NCBI GenBank assembly: GCA_964559455.1
Contig: CAZLHO010000016.1
Coordinates: forward strand, 1-52,414
Direction of reading: 5' to 3'
Length of the DNA: 52,414 bases
Origin: CAZLHO01 sp964559455
GTDB taxonomy: Bacteria > Krumholzibacteriota > Krumholzibacteriia > LZORAL124-64-63
Below the pieces are notes generated by a model. It was not told the origin of the DNA, searched no databases, and worked only from the letters and a program-made list of their open reading frames with translations. Shown here piece after piece: positions 39,763 through 47,953 of this stretch. The position numbers and the translations under genes were made by a program. Positions within the stretch are counted from its first letter, which is position 1. Each line of letters opens with the position of its first letter.

Positions 39763-41766
39763 TCATTCCCCCTTTCGCCAGGCCAGGAAACGGTTCTCGG
39801 CGAGCGTGTCGACGGTCTCGACCAGCGCATGGAAGGCCGGCCACTCGTCGGGCGGCAGCACGCGCTCGCGCAGGATCAGGTCGCCTTCCAGCTTCAGCGA
39901 TCGGCCGTCGGCGGTGGCGGCCAGGTCGCACCAGGCCAGGTCGCCGGACTCGCCGGTGCGCCAGGCCGATTCCGGGGCCTTGACGGTGAAGCCCCGCGGC
40001 AGCTCGACGCGCTCGGATACGACGACGCGCTCCGGGAACCAGACCATCGCCGGGGTCTCGCGCTCGGCGGGCGGCGCGTCGACGGCGAAGCGGAAGATCC
40101 CGGCGAAGTTGGCCTTCATCAGCTGCGGCGCCAGGGGACGCCAGCTGGCGGCGCGATCGCCCATGCGCGCGTAGCCCGCGATCCGGAACTCGAGTTCCAG
40201 GGTGCAGGCCCGCGCGAAATCGTAGGGCTCGCCGAAGGCGAAGCCGGTCAATTCGGCGCCGGGGGAAAGCGTCTCCAGCCACCGCTGCAGGCCGGGTCCC
40301 GCGGCGTCCACGCGCCCGCCGCCGGCCGCGTGGCGCAGCCGGGTGTCGATGTAGCCCTCGCCGGCCAGGGTCAGGGTCCCGGTCAGGTCGCCCTCAGCCG
40401 AGATCCTGGCCTCCAGCCCCAGGCGCGCCAGGTTCTCGTCGGGGGCGTAGGGCGCGGTCATGCTCAGGTCCTCGCCCTCGGGGGTGCCGATGACGAAGTG
40501 CTGCCCGCCCTCGGCGCGGGACCAGTTGTAGCGGGACAGGGGCACCCAGGTCGGGTCGATCATCTCGAAGCTGCCGTCCTCGCGGCGCAGGGCGGCCACG
40601 CAGTGGTTGAACTGGTCGGCGGGGATGCGCTCGACGCGGGCCCCGGCCATGGTCATCGCGGGATAGACCTCGTAGCCGGCGCTGCGCAGCATGGTGATGG
40701 TCATGCCGGCGATGTCCTTGCAGACGCCGCTGCGCTCCCGGAAGATCATCTCGCCGGGATGGATGGTGTAGCCCTCGCCCTCGCCCATGTTCAGGCCGCA
40801 GTAGCGGATGTTGTTCGCCACCCACTGGTTGATGACGGCGATGCGCTCGTCGTCGTTGTCCAGGCCGTCGACCAGCTCCGCGACCTTGGCCCGGATCGCC
40901 GCGTTGTCGGCGAAGACCCAGTCGTTGGTCTCGAAGAACCAGCGCGACTTCTCCCGCCAGTCCTGCACGGTGGCCAGCACGACCTTCGGCGCGAAGTCGG
41001 TGGCGTCGATGCGCCGCCATTCGTGGGGGGCCGCCGGCACGTCCCGCTTCCAGAAGCGGTAGGTGAAGGCGTCGTCGTCGAAGGTCTGCTCGCTGTAGAT
41101 CTCGCCGTTGTAGACCGAGTACTGCACCGGCTTGTCGCGCGGGGTGCGCAGCGTGTAGGTCTTCTCGACGATGGGGTCGTCGCCGCGGAAGAGCACGACC
41201 TCGTAGTAGTGGCCGGCCATCGGCGGGATGTACTTGGACTCGTCCTCGGCCGGGGCCTCGCCCAGGTAGGCGATCTGGTAGCCCTTGCGGTAGGTCTCGA
41301 TCTCCACCGCGTCGCCGATTTCCAGGCGGGGCAGGCCCAGCCCCAGCATCCGCGCCCCCCAGTAGATCAAGTAGGCGGGGGCGCTGACGTCGACCAGCGC
41401 GGACAGGTCCACCTCTTCGACGCCGCCGGCCGCGCGATGCACGGCGACGCGTCGGATCTCGATCAGCTGGGTGGCCGGGTCGTAGTCGAAGCGCTGAAAG
41501 GCCAGGCGCCGGGCGCCGGCGTCGGTCAGGACCTTGGTCAGGGCGTGGCGGACGACGTGGGAGAGCCCGCTGGGCTCCATGTCGACCTCGGTGCGGTCGA
41601 AGACGATCACCGCGTCGGCGCCGTCGTGGTCCCCGCTGTCGCCGGCGTCGGCGATCAGGGATCCGAATTCGGACGGCGCGGCGGGGTCGTCGGCCGCGAT
41701 CGTCGCCGCGGCCGGCGCGATCGCGAGGAACAGGCAGAGACAGACGAGCAGGCGGGTCGTGGACAT
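39763..41766 (-). CDS. Exported DUF3857 / transglutaminase-like protein
   Basis: A 667-residue periplasmic or secreted protein beginning MSTTRLLVCLCLFLAIAPAA. The DUF3857 domain (about residues 45-240) has VIVFDRTEVDMEPSGLSHVV, LIEIRRVAVHRAAGG and GDAVEIETYRKG. The transglutaminase core has an intact triad: Cys in RSGVCKDIAGMTITMLRSAG, His in QFNHCVAALR and Asp in FEMIDPTWVPLSRYN. A DUF2135/C-terminal beta domain follows. This two-domain class is widespread in Bacteroidetes-like bacteria; substrates are unknown, and protein or peptide amide hydrolysis is possible. ATG 41766 has GGAGG five bases upstream. It is the first gene of a two-gene unit. Confidence 0.85.
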   Translation of the reverse strand: MSTTRLLVCLCLFLAIAPAAATIAADDPAAPSEFGSLIADAGDSGDHDGADAVIVFDRTEVDMEPSGLSHVVRHALTKVLTDAGARRLAFQRFDYDPATQLIEIRRVAVHRAAGGVEEVDLSALVDVSAPAYLIYWGARMLGLGLPRLEIGDAVEIETYRKGYQIAYLGEAPAEDESKYIPPMAGHYYEVVLFRGDDPIVEKTYTLRTPRDKPVQYSVYNGEIYSEQTFDDDAFTYRFWKRDVPAAPHEWRRIDATDFAPKVVLATVQDWREKSRWFFETNDWVFADNAAIRAKVAELVDGLDNDDERIAVINQWVANNIRYCGLNMGEGEGYTIHPGEMIFRERSGVCKDIAGMTITMLRSAGYEVYPAMTMAGARVERIPADQFNHCVAALRREDGSFEMIDPTWVPLSRYNWSRAEGGQHFVIGTPEGEDLSMTAPYAPDENLARLGLEARISAEGDLTGTLTLAGEGYIDTRLRHAAGGGRVDAAGPGLQRWLETLSPGAELTGFAFGEPYDFARACTLELEFRIAGYARMGDRAASWRPLAPQLMKANFAGIFRFAVDAPPAERETPAMVWFPERVVVSERVELPRGFTVKAPESAWRTGESGDLAWCDLAATADGRSLKLEGDLILRERVLPPDEWPAFHALVETVDTLAENRFLAWRKGE

Positions 41767-41869
41767 GGCGTCCTCCGGGATGATGAGTGCGGCGGCGCGC
41801 GGGGGCGCGTCGGGGGAGCCTTGCCGACGAATATAGACCCAGGACGGGGGCGGGCGAAGGAGAAAGCCC

Positions 41870-41901
41870 GACGCCACGTCGCCGGGAGGCGGCGCGGCGT
41901 C
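41870..41901 (-). terminator. Possible terminator after the GYD-like gene
   Basis: On the minus strand GACGCCGCGCCGCC pairs imperfectly with GGCGACGTGGCGTC around TCCC, followed by GGGCTTTCT. The U-tract is poor. Confidence 0.35.
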
Positions 41902-41918
41902 GAGAGGCGGGAAACGAC

Positions 41919-42221
41919 TCAGCCGCAGACCTGCTTGAGCTGGCTCATGTAGTTGTCGTAGGGCAGCGCGGGCCAGCTCTCGGCGCTCTGGGCGCCCTCG
42001 GATCGCGAGATCAGCGACACGAGGTGGGCCGTCTCGATGTCGGGGGCCTCGTAGATGTCCATGAAGTCGTAGGGACCCAGCAGGGAGTAGTGGGCGAACC
42101 ACTTCACCTCGGGACAGACCTTGCGGACCTTGGCGAGCCACTCCTTGCCCCGGGTCTTGCTCTCGCAGCCCGCGGACATCCCCTCCGGGGTAAGCTTGGT
42201 CATCAGGACGAAGATCGGCAT
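41919..42221 (-). CDS. GYD-domain-like small protein
   Basis: A 100-residue cytosolic protein with a ferredoxin-like alpha/beta layout. MPIFVLMTKLTPEGM, a helix, then VKWFAHYSLLGPYDFMDIYEAPDIETAHLVSL follow the GYD family pattern, in which the LGxYDF strand turn is conserved (here LLGPYDFMDIYEAPD). Function of the family is unknown. Three cysteines are present, one in the last two residues. ATG 42221 has GGGAGG six bases upstream. It is divergent from the large spermidine-synthase-like gene across a 160-base region with a promoter for each direction. Confidence 0.75.
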   Translation of the reverse strand: MPIFVLMTKLTPEGMSAGCESKTRGKEWLAKVRKVCPEVKWFAHYSLLGPYDFMDIYEAPDIETAHLVSLISRSEGAQSAESWPALPYDNYMSQLKQVCG

Positions 42222-42267
42222 GAGAAACCTCCCTCGCAGCGGGACCGTGACCGGGCCACTTTCCCGC

Positions 42268-42296
42268 ATGTTAGCACATTCTCCGATGCATGCCAT
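42268..42296 (-). promoter_or_regulatory. Promoter of the GYD-like gene
   Basis: The minus strand reads ATGGCA, 17 bases and TAACAT preceded by TGC (extended minus-10). Confidence 0.4.
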
Positions 42297-42312
42297 TCCC
42301 CGATGGCGTGCT

Positions 42313-42340
42313 TTGCGGCAGGTTGTGCCGGTGCTATCCT
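42313..42340 (+). promoter_or_regulatory. Promoter of the MFS/spermidine-synthase-like gene
   Basis: TTGCGG, 16 bases, then TATCCT preceded by TGC (extended minus-10). The predicted leader is about 36 bases. Confidence 0.5.
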
Positions 42341-42382
42341 CTCCGGCATCGTCCGAACGGGAACCGAAGCTGGAGAATCCGC

Positions 42383-45300
42383 ATGCGACGCGCCACCGCC
42401 CTGGTCATCCTCGTCTTCGCCCTCTCCGGAGCCAGCGGGCTGGTCTATCAACTGGTCTGGATCCGTCTCTTCTCCCAGCTGATGGGAGGGACGACGCTGG
42501 CCATCAGCGTGGTGCTGGCTGTGTTCATGGCCGGGTTGGGCCTGGGCTGCTGGCGGTTGGGACGGAGGGCGGACCTGACAGCGGCCCCACTCCTTCTCTA
42601 CGCCGGCCTCGAGGTCGGGGTTGCGGCGGCCGGCCTGGCGGTGCCCCTGCTGCTGCGCGCGGCGAAGCCCCTTTACGTGGCCCTGGCTCCCTCGCTGGCC
42701 GAGCCGTTCCTGGTCCTGCTGCGGATCCTGATCGCCGTCCTGATCCTGCTGCCTCCGACCTTCCTGATGGGCGGCACGCTGCCCGTTCTCGCCCGCTTCC
42801 TCGTCCGCCGGCACGCCCGCCTGGGCCGGGGCCTGGGCCTGCTCTACGGCGTGAACACGCTCGGAGCCGCCGCCGGTGTCGTCGTCGCCGGCTTCGCGCT
42901 GATCCCTGAACTGGGCCTGCTGGCCAGCACGGGCGTCGCCGTCGTCGGGAACCTCGTGGCGGGAGCCTCCGCTCTGGCCCTCGGGAAATGGCTGCCGAAG
43001 ACCGTCCGGCCGGCGGCGGATCCGGCGACGGCGATTCCGCCGGCCGCGGCGGTCGCCGCCCGGCGCGCTCCCGAGATGGGAGGAGGCGTCCTGGCTGCGA
43101 TCTTCGCCCTGAGCGGTTTCGCGGCCATTGGCTGCGAACTCTTCTGGGCTCGGGCCCTGCTCCACTTCCTGGGCAATTCGACCTACGCCTTCAGCGCCAT
43201 GCTCTCGACCTACCTCTTCGGCCTGGCCGCCGGCAGCTGGGCGGGGGGGAGGCTCGCCGACCGCGTCGCGTCGCCGGCGCGCCTGCTCGGCTGGGTGCTG
43301 ACCGCGGTCGGGGCGGCCGTGGCCGCCACCGTGCCCCTGATCTGGAACGCCCTGCCCGCGCTCATCGAGACGGCCCTCTTCAACCCGCCCTTCCCGGACT
43401 GGGGGCGGTCGATCCTGCTGCGCTTCGTGCTGGCCTTCGCGGTGATGATCCTGCCGACCTTCCTGGCGGGGATGGTCTTCCCGCTGGTCAATCGCATCGG
43501 CATCGCCGGTCTCGCCGGGCTCGGCCGCGGGGTGGGGGGGCTCTACCTGGCCAACACCGTCGGGGCCATCGCGGGCTCGCTGGCCGCGGGCTTCGCCGTC
43601 CTGCCACTGCTCGGGGCCCGCGGCGCCCTGCTGGCTGCGGCGATTTTCGGCGCCCTGCTCGGCCTGGCCGTGCACCTCTCCCGCCGCCCCCGCGGCGGTG
43701 GTTCGGCCCTGGCGGCGGCGGTCGTTCTCGTCGTGCTGGCGTCTGCGGCGCCGCTGCTCCACGGCGCGGCCCCCCGCCTGCTCAGCGACACGGAGGATCC
43801 CGGGGACGTGGTCCTCTTCCAGCGTGAGGAGGCGGCGGCCGAGGTCCGGGTCTACCAGAAGCCGGACGGCGAGAGGCATATGAGCGTGGACGGCTTCCAC
43901 ATCGGCGGCACGGAGCCGGACATCGCCCGCAAGGAGAAGCTGCTGGCCCACTTGCCCATGGCCTTGGCCCCGGGGGCGAGGAACGTCCTGGCCGTCGGCC
44001 TGGGCAGCGGCGTGACCCTGGGCACCTTGGGCCTCTATCCCGGGATCGAGCATCTGACCTGCGTCGAACTGGTGCCCGGCGTCGTCGCCGGCGCCAGGTT
44101 CTTCGATCGTCGCAACCACCGGATCCTGGACGACCCGCGCACCCGCATCGTGGTCGGCGACGGCGTCCAGTTCCTGCTCACCACCCGCGAGCGCTTCGAC
44201 ATCGTCAGCAGCGACTCCAAGCTCAACCCCGAGTTCACGGGCAACTCGGCCCTGCTCGCCCGCGAGTACTACGACCTCTGCCGCGATCGGCTCACCGAGA
44301 ACGGCGTGATGGTGCAATGGCTGGCGATGCACTTCCCCCGCAGCCAGGTCGAGGCGGTGCTGCGCGCCTTCGTCGACGCCTTTCCCCACGTCGAACTCTT
44401 CTGGTTCGACCCCGCCAACATCCTGCTCGTCGGCAGCCGCGCGCCCATCGTCCTGGATCTCACGCGCCATACCGAGCACCCCGCCGCCGACGCCGTCCGC
44501 GCCGATCTCCGGGCCCAGGAGCTCGAGGACGCCTATGTGCTCGCCTCGTGCCGGGTGGCCGGCCGCGAGCGCCTGGCCCGGTTCCTGGGCGACGGACCCC
44601 GCAACACCTGGCTGCGCCCGACGGTGGAGTTCCGCGTGGCGCCCGCATACCGGCGCAAGTCCATGGCCGCCCACCAGGACGACAACCTCGGCTGGCTGAG
44701 CGGCCTCTACGACCCCGCCGGCATGGCCGTGACGGGGCAGGCGGATCCCGACCGACTCTCCCGCTTCCGGGCTTCGGGACGCCTTTTCCTGGCCGGCTAT
44801 GCGGCCGGCGGCGGGACGGATCGCCTGGAAACCGGCGCCGAGGAATTCGCCGAGGCCCGCCGGGCGAATCCCGACGACCGGCGGCCGGTCCTCGCGGAGG
44901 GGCTGATCGAGCGCGAGACCCGGGCCCTGGCCGGCGTGGACGCCGCCCGGACGACCGATCCGGACAGCCTGCTCGAGGCGGGGTTCCACAACCTGAACCT
45001 GGGTCGTCCCGGGCAGGCGCTGGGTCTCTTCGATGCGGCCCTGGCCCGCAGGCCCGGGACCGCAGCCGCCGAACTGAACCGGATCGAGGCCCTGCGGCGT
45101 CTGGGCCGCGGCCGCGAGGCCGCGGCGGCGGCCGCAGACTACGTCGAGAGCTATCCGCGCGATCCCAGGGGCCACGAGAAGCTGGGGCTCTGCTTGGCCG
45201 AGGCGGGGGACTTCGCCGGGGCCCTGGCCAGGTTCCGGCGGGCCGCGAGGCTCGATCCGACCACGGTCTCGTACCGGAACAACGTGGCGACGACGCTGGC

Positions 45301-45583
45301 CCGCCTGGAGCGTTACGCGGAGGCCGGCGAGACCTTCGCCGCCGTCCAAGGCTCGGCTCCGGGCTTCGGCGACGCGGCCTATTTCGCCGCCGCCTGTTTC
45401 AGCCTGGCCGGCCGGACGGACGAAGCCGCCCGCTGGGTGGCAGTCTGCCTGGACGAGGGCCGGATCGATGCGGAGTCATTCCTGACAAGCGCGAATTTCG
45501 CGAATCTGAGGGAATCCGCCGATTGGGACGAGGAGCGCGTCAGGGCCGCCGTCGCGGCGCAGGACCCCGACATGGCCCCCTGA
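42383..45583 (+). CDS. Fused MFS-like membrane / spermidine synthase-like / TPR protein
   Basis: A 1066-residue fusion. Residues 1-470 hold about 12 membrane segments in two similar halves (VFALSGASGLVYQLVWIRLF and IFALSGFAAIGCELFWARAL are the matching starts), the arrangement called fused MFS/spermidine synthase. Residues about 475-770 form a spermidine-synthase-like Rossmann domain: RHMSVDGFHIGG, the SAM-site VLAVGLGSGVTLGTL, VELVPGVVAGARFF, and FDIVSSDSKLNPEFTGNSALLAREYYD. The usual catalytic DAF-like segment is altered to SSDSKLNPEF, so true polyamine synthesis is doubtful. The last 250 residues are TPR repeats (GFHNLNLGRPGQALGLFDAAL, HEKLGLCLAEAGDFAGALARF). ATG 42383 has GGAG seven bases upstream. 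It is the only gene of its unit. Confidence 0.85.
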   Translation: MRRATALVILVFALSGASGLVYQLVWIRLFSQLMGGTTLAISVVLAVFMAGLGLGCWRLGRRADLTAAPLLLYAGLEVGVAAAGLAVPLLLRAAKPLYVALAPSLAEPFLVLLRILIAVLILLPPTFLMGGTLPVLARFLVRRHARLGRGLGLLYGVNTLGAAAGVVVAGFALIPELGLLASTGVAVVGNLVAGASALALGKWLPKTVRPAADPATAIPPAAAVAARRAPEMGGGVLAAIFALSGFAAIGCELFWARALLHFLGNSTYAFSAMLSTYLFGLAAGSWAGGRLADRVASPARLLGWVLTAVGAAVAATVPLIWNALPALIETALFNPPFPDWGRSILLRFVLAFAVMILPTFLAGMVFPLVNRIGIAGLAGLGRGVGGLYLANTVGAIAGSLAAGFAVLPLLGARGALLAAAIFGALLGLAVHLSRRPRGGGSALAAAVVLVVLASAAPLLHGAAPRLLSDTEDPGDVVLFQREEAAAEVRVYQKPDGERHMSVDGFHIGGTEPDIARKEKLLAHLPMALAPGARNVLAVGLGSGVTLGTLGLYPGIEHLTCVELVPGVVAGARFFDRRNHRILDDPRTRIVVGDGVQFLLTTRERFDIVSSDSKLNPEFTGNSALLAREYYDLCRDRLTENGVMVQWLAMHFPRSQVEAVLRAFVDAFPHVELFWFDPANILLVGSRAPIVLDLTRHTEHPAADAVRADLRAQELEDAYVLASCRVAGRERLARFLGDGPRNTWLRPTVEFRVAPAYRRKSMAAHQDDNLGWLSGLYDPAGMAVTGQADPDRLSRFRASGRLFLAGYAAGGGTDRLETGAEEFAEARRANPDDRRPVLAEGLIERETRALAGVDAARTTDPDSLLEAGFHNLNLGRPGQALGLFDAALARRPGTAAAELNRIEALRRLGRGREAAAAAADYVESYPRDPRGHEKLGLCLAEAGDFAGALARFRRAARLDPTTVSYRNNVATTLARLERYAEAGETFAAVQGSAPGFGDAAYFAAACFSLAGRTDEAARWVAVCLDEGRIDAESFLTSANFANLRESADWDEERVRAAVAAQDPDMAP

Positions 45584-45621
45584 GGGCCGCGATCGGCCGG
45601 GAATCGGAATAAAACTGCACC

Positions 45622-45646
45622 GAACTCGCCGGGAGGTCGGTGCGTC
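45622..45646 (+). promoter_or_regulatory. ECF-type autoregulatory promoter
   Basis: GAAC, exactly 17 bases, then CGTC (continuing as CGTCCTA) is the standard ECF-sigma promoter form and lies about 65 bases before the ECF sigma gene. An inverted repeat, CACCGA with TCGGTG (45619-45642), covers the interval. Confidence 0.55.
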
Positions 45647-45711
45647 CTAGGGATTGCGGGCCGATCCGGAGCCCGGACCCTGGACCCCACCGGCGAACGG
45701 ACAGGACGAAG

Positions 45712-46284
45712 ATGCAAGCTGCGGAACTCCTCGAACGTTGTCAGGGCGGCGACGAGCTGGCGTGGGAGGCGCTGGTGCGACAGCACCAGTCCCGCGTCTA
45801 CGGCATCGCCCTGACCTACGTGGGGGATCCCGACGAGGCCAGGGACCTGGCCCAGGACATCTTCGTGAGGATCTACAAGAGGCTGGACACCTGCCGCGAT
45901 TCCGAACGCTTCCTGGCCTGGCTGCTCCGGATCGCCCGCAACGCCTGCATCGACCACCTGCGCCGCCGCAAGGCCCGCCCGCCCGCTCGGGACATCCCGG
46001 CGGAGGACCTGCGGACCCTGGCGGACAAGGGGCTGGACCCGGAGCAGGCCTGGGAGGCGAAATCCAGGCGTCATCTCGTCTACCGCGCCCTGCAGCGGCT
46101 GAGCGCGGTGAACCGCGAGATCATCATGCTCAAGGACATGCAGGGGCTGGCGCTGGAGGAGATCGCGGGCATGCTGGACGTGCCGCTGGGCACGGTGAAG
46201 TCGCGTTCGAACCGGGCGCGTCTGGAGCTGGCCCGGGCCGTGGTCGCCCTCGGCGGCGGTCCTCGCGCGGAGGTGTCGGGTTGA
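45712..46284 (+). CDS. ECF RNA polymerase sigma factor
   Basis: A 190-residue sigma70-family group 4 factor. Region 2 spans about residues 20-90: WEALVRQHQSRVYGIALTYVGDPDEARDLAQDIFVRIYKRL (2.1-2.3), then RFLAWLLRIARNACIDHLRRRKA (2.4). Region 4 spans about 130-180: LQRLSAVNREIIMLKDMQGLALEEIAGMLDVPLGTVKSRSNRARLEL with the helix-turn-helix. Length and order are RpoE-like. ATG 45712 has AGGA five bases upstream. Its stop overlaps the TTG start of the anti-sigma gene. The upstream GAAC-N17-CGTC site suggests that it activates itself. Confidence 0.95.
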   Translation: MQAAELLERCQGGDELAWEALVRQHQSRVYGIALTYVGDPDEARDLAQDIFVRIYKRLDTCRDSERFLAWLLRIARNACIDHLRRRKARPPARDIPAEDLRTLADKGLDPEQAWEAKSRRHLVYRALQRLSAVNREIIMLKDMQGLALEEIAGMLDVPLGTVKSRSNRARLELARAVVALGGGPRAEVSG

Positions 46285-47237
46285 ACGGGCGTCGCGACAT
46301 GGACTGCCGGGCCTTCGAGGCCCTGCTCGACGACCTGCTGGCCGGCGGCCTGGCGGCGGACGTTCTCGACCGCGCCGAGGCCCACCTGGCCGGCTGCGCC
46401 GAATGCAGCGCCCTGCTGGACATCGCCTTGCTGAACCAGGGCGCCCTGATCGGCGGCGAGGTCGTCGACCAGACCGACGCCATCCTGGCCCGCACCAGCG
46501 GCGGCGCCTGCGGCCGGGCCCGACAACTGCTGCCCGACCACGTCGACGGCCTGTTGCCGGAGCCGGACCGCGATCTCGTCGACGGTCACCTGGCCCACTG
46601 CCCGGACTGCGCCGAGCTGGCCGCAGTCCTGGCCTGGACCGCGCCCGTCCTGCTCGAACTGGCGCGTCTGGAGCCCGATCCCGGTTTTTCCGACGCGGTC
46701 CTGGCGGCGACCACGGCCCTGAAGGCTCCCCGCGTCACCTGGAGGAGGCGGGCGGCGGACCTGGAAGACCGGCTCCGCGGCTGGTGGGATCGCGTCTCGG
46801 CGCGGCCCCGGTTCTCCTTCGAGGCGGCCTACGTGGGCACCCTGATCATCGTGGCGCTCTTCGCCACCCCGATCTCGCCCCTGAAGGACGCTCCGCCGCG
46901 GGCCCTGGAGCTGATCCAGGCCGGCCCCGCCCTGGCCTGGGGCGATTCGGTCCTGATGCACGATACGTTGCCCGGCCGGGCATTGGGTCTGGGCCAGGCC
47001 GCCTGGCGCGGCGTCGGCCGGGCCCAGGATCAGGTCGACGCCGTCGTGACCTCCCGGCGGGAGCGGGCGCGGCCGGCGATGGCCTCGGCGCGCGACAACC
47101 TGCGGGACGCGGGCCGAGCCGCCCGCGGCGGCGATCTGGTCCTGGCGCTCTCGCATATGTCGTCCCTGCGCCGCGACCTGGCCCGGGCCTGGCGCCTGTG
47201 GTGGGACGGCGCGCCCGAATCCTCGGCACCGAGTTGA
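46281..47237 (+). CDS. Membrane-anchored anti-sigma factor with two zinc-finger (HC2) motifs
   Basis: A 318-residue protein whose TTG start overlaps the sigma stop (TTGA), with GGAGG seven bases upstream; ATG 46299 has no ribosome site. Two zf-HC2 units are visible: residues about 9-45 with Cys, then EAHLAGCAECSALL, and residues about 75-115 with Cys (GGACGRARQLLPDHVDG) and DGHLAHCPDCAELAAVL. Anti-sigma factors normally have one ZAS unit, so the pair is unusual. One membrane helix (AAYVGTLIIVALFATPI, about 190-206) separates the cytoplasmic part from a C-terminal domain of about 110 residues. It likely sequesters the preceding sigma factor until an envelope signal arrives. Confidence 0.85.
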   Translation: MNGRRDMDCRAFEALLDDLLAGGLAADVLDRAEAHLAGCAECSALLDIALLNQGALIGGEVVDQTDAILARTSGGACGRARQLLPDHVDGLLPEPDRDLVDGHLAHCPDCAELAAVLAWTAPVLLELARLEPDPGFSDAVLAATTALKAPRVTWRRRAADLEDRLRGWWDRVSARPRFSFEAAYVGTLIIVALFATPISPLKDAPPRALELIQAGPALAWGDSVLMHDTLPGRALGLGQAAWRGVGRAQDQVDAVVTSRRERARPAMASARDNLRDAGRAARGGDLVLALSHMSSLRRDLARAWRLWWDGAPESSAPS

Positions 47238-47308
47238 ACCGGCGGACCGTCGCCGGAAATGAAGGATAGAACGATAGCATCGCGATACATCCGAGAAGGG
47301 AGGCTGTC

Positions 47309-47878
47309 ATGAACAGCACAGAGCACGAGCGCAACGATCAGCACCTGGAGTCCGGAACTTCTTCCGGGGCCGCGCCGGGGGGCACCCCCTACGTCGGGCC
47401 CTACGCCCAGTACCCGCGCAAGTCGGCCGCGTTGGCGGGCATCCTGTCGGGCATCATCCCCGGCCTGGGGCACGTCTACCTGGGTTACATTGCCCAGGGC
47501 TTCACCAACGTGGCCATCTTCGCCGGCACGATCTGGGCCCTCACGGTCGAGATCAGCGGACTGGAGCCGCTCTTCGGCATCTTTCTGGGTTTCTTCTACA
47601 TCTACTGCATCATCGACGCGGTCCGCCGCACCGCGGCCCTCAATCATTACGCCATGATCAAGGGGACGGGCGCTTCCATGGAGGACATGGAGCTGCCCCA
47701 TCCCGCGGGCACGATGTTCGGCGGGATCGTCCTGATCGTGATCGGCGTGCTGGTCTTCATGGAGCAGACATTGAACGTGTCGATGGAATGGATGGAGGAT
47801 TTCTGGCCCCTGCTGGCGGTCCTGGGCGGGGTCTACCTGGTCATCAAGGGACGCCGGGAGATGCAGCGGAAGAACTGA
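47309..47878 (+). CDS. Membrane protein with TM2-like and DUF5668 (LiaF/LiaI-type) segments
   Basis: A 189-residue membrane protein. After a polar N-terminus (about 40 residues, with PYVGPYAQYPRKS) comes a TM2/DUF5683-like unit, ALAGILSGIIPGLGHVYLGYIAQGFTNV, with further helices. The C-terminal pair (MFGGIVLIVIGVLVFMEQTL, then FWPLLAVLGGVYLVIKGRREM) resembles the DUF5668 membrane region found in LiaI/LiaF envelope-stress proteins. ATG 47309 has GGGAGG five bases upstream. It follows the anti-sigma gene by 71 bases without a visible promoter or terminator, so it is probably the third gene of the envelope-stress operon. Confidence 0.8.
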   Translation: MNSTEHERNDQHLESGTSSGAAPGGTPYVGPYAQYPRKSAALAGILSGIIPGLGHVYLGYIAQGFTNVAIFAGTIWALTVEISGLEPLFGIFLGFFYIYCIIDAVRRTAALNHYAMIKGTGASMEDMELPHPAGTMFGGIVLIVIGVLVFMEQTLNVSMEWMEDFWPLLAVLGGVYLVIKGRREMQRKN

Positions 47879-47897
47879 CGGCCGGAACAGGACAAGG

Positions 47898-47926
47898 AAA
47901 GCCCCGCCCATCGTGGGCGGGGCTTT
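47898..47926. terminator. Bidirectional intrinsic terminator
   Basis: A perfect 13-bp inverted repeat, AAAGCCCCGCCCA around TCG, ending in CTTT on both strands. It separates the convergent ECF operon and Tricorn-like protease gene. Confidence 0.75.
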
Positions 47927-47953
47927 CGTGTTCCGGGAATCGATTCGTCGGTG

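Noticed and set aside
45606..45647. GGAATAAAA paired with CGTCC as an ECF promoter
   Set aside because: The interval of 28 bases is too long. GAAC with CGTC at 17 bases in the same region fits the known ECF spacing.
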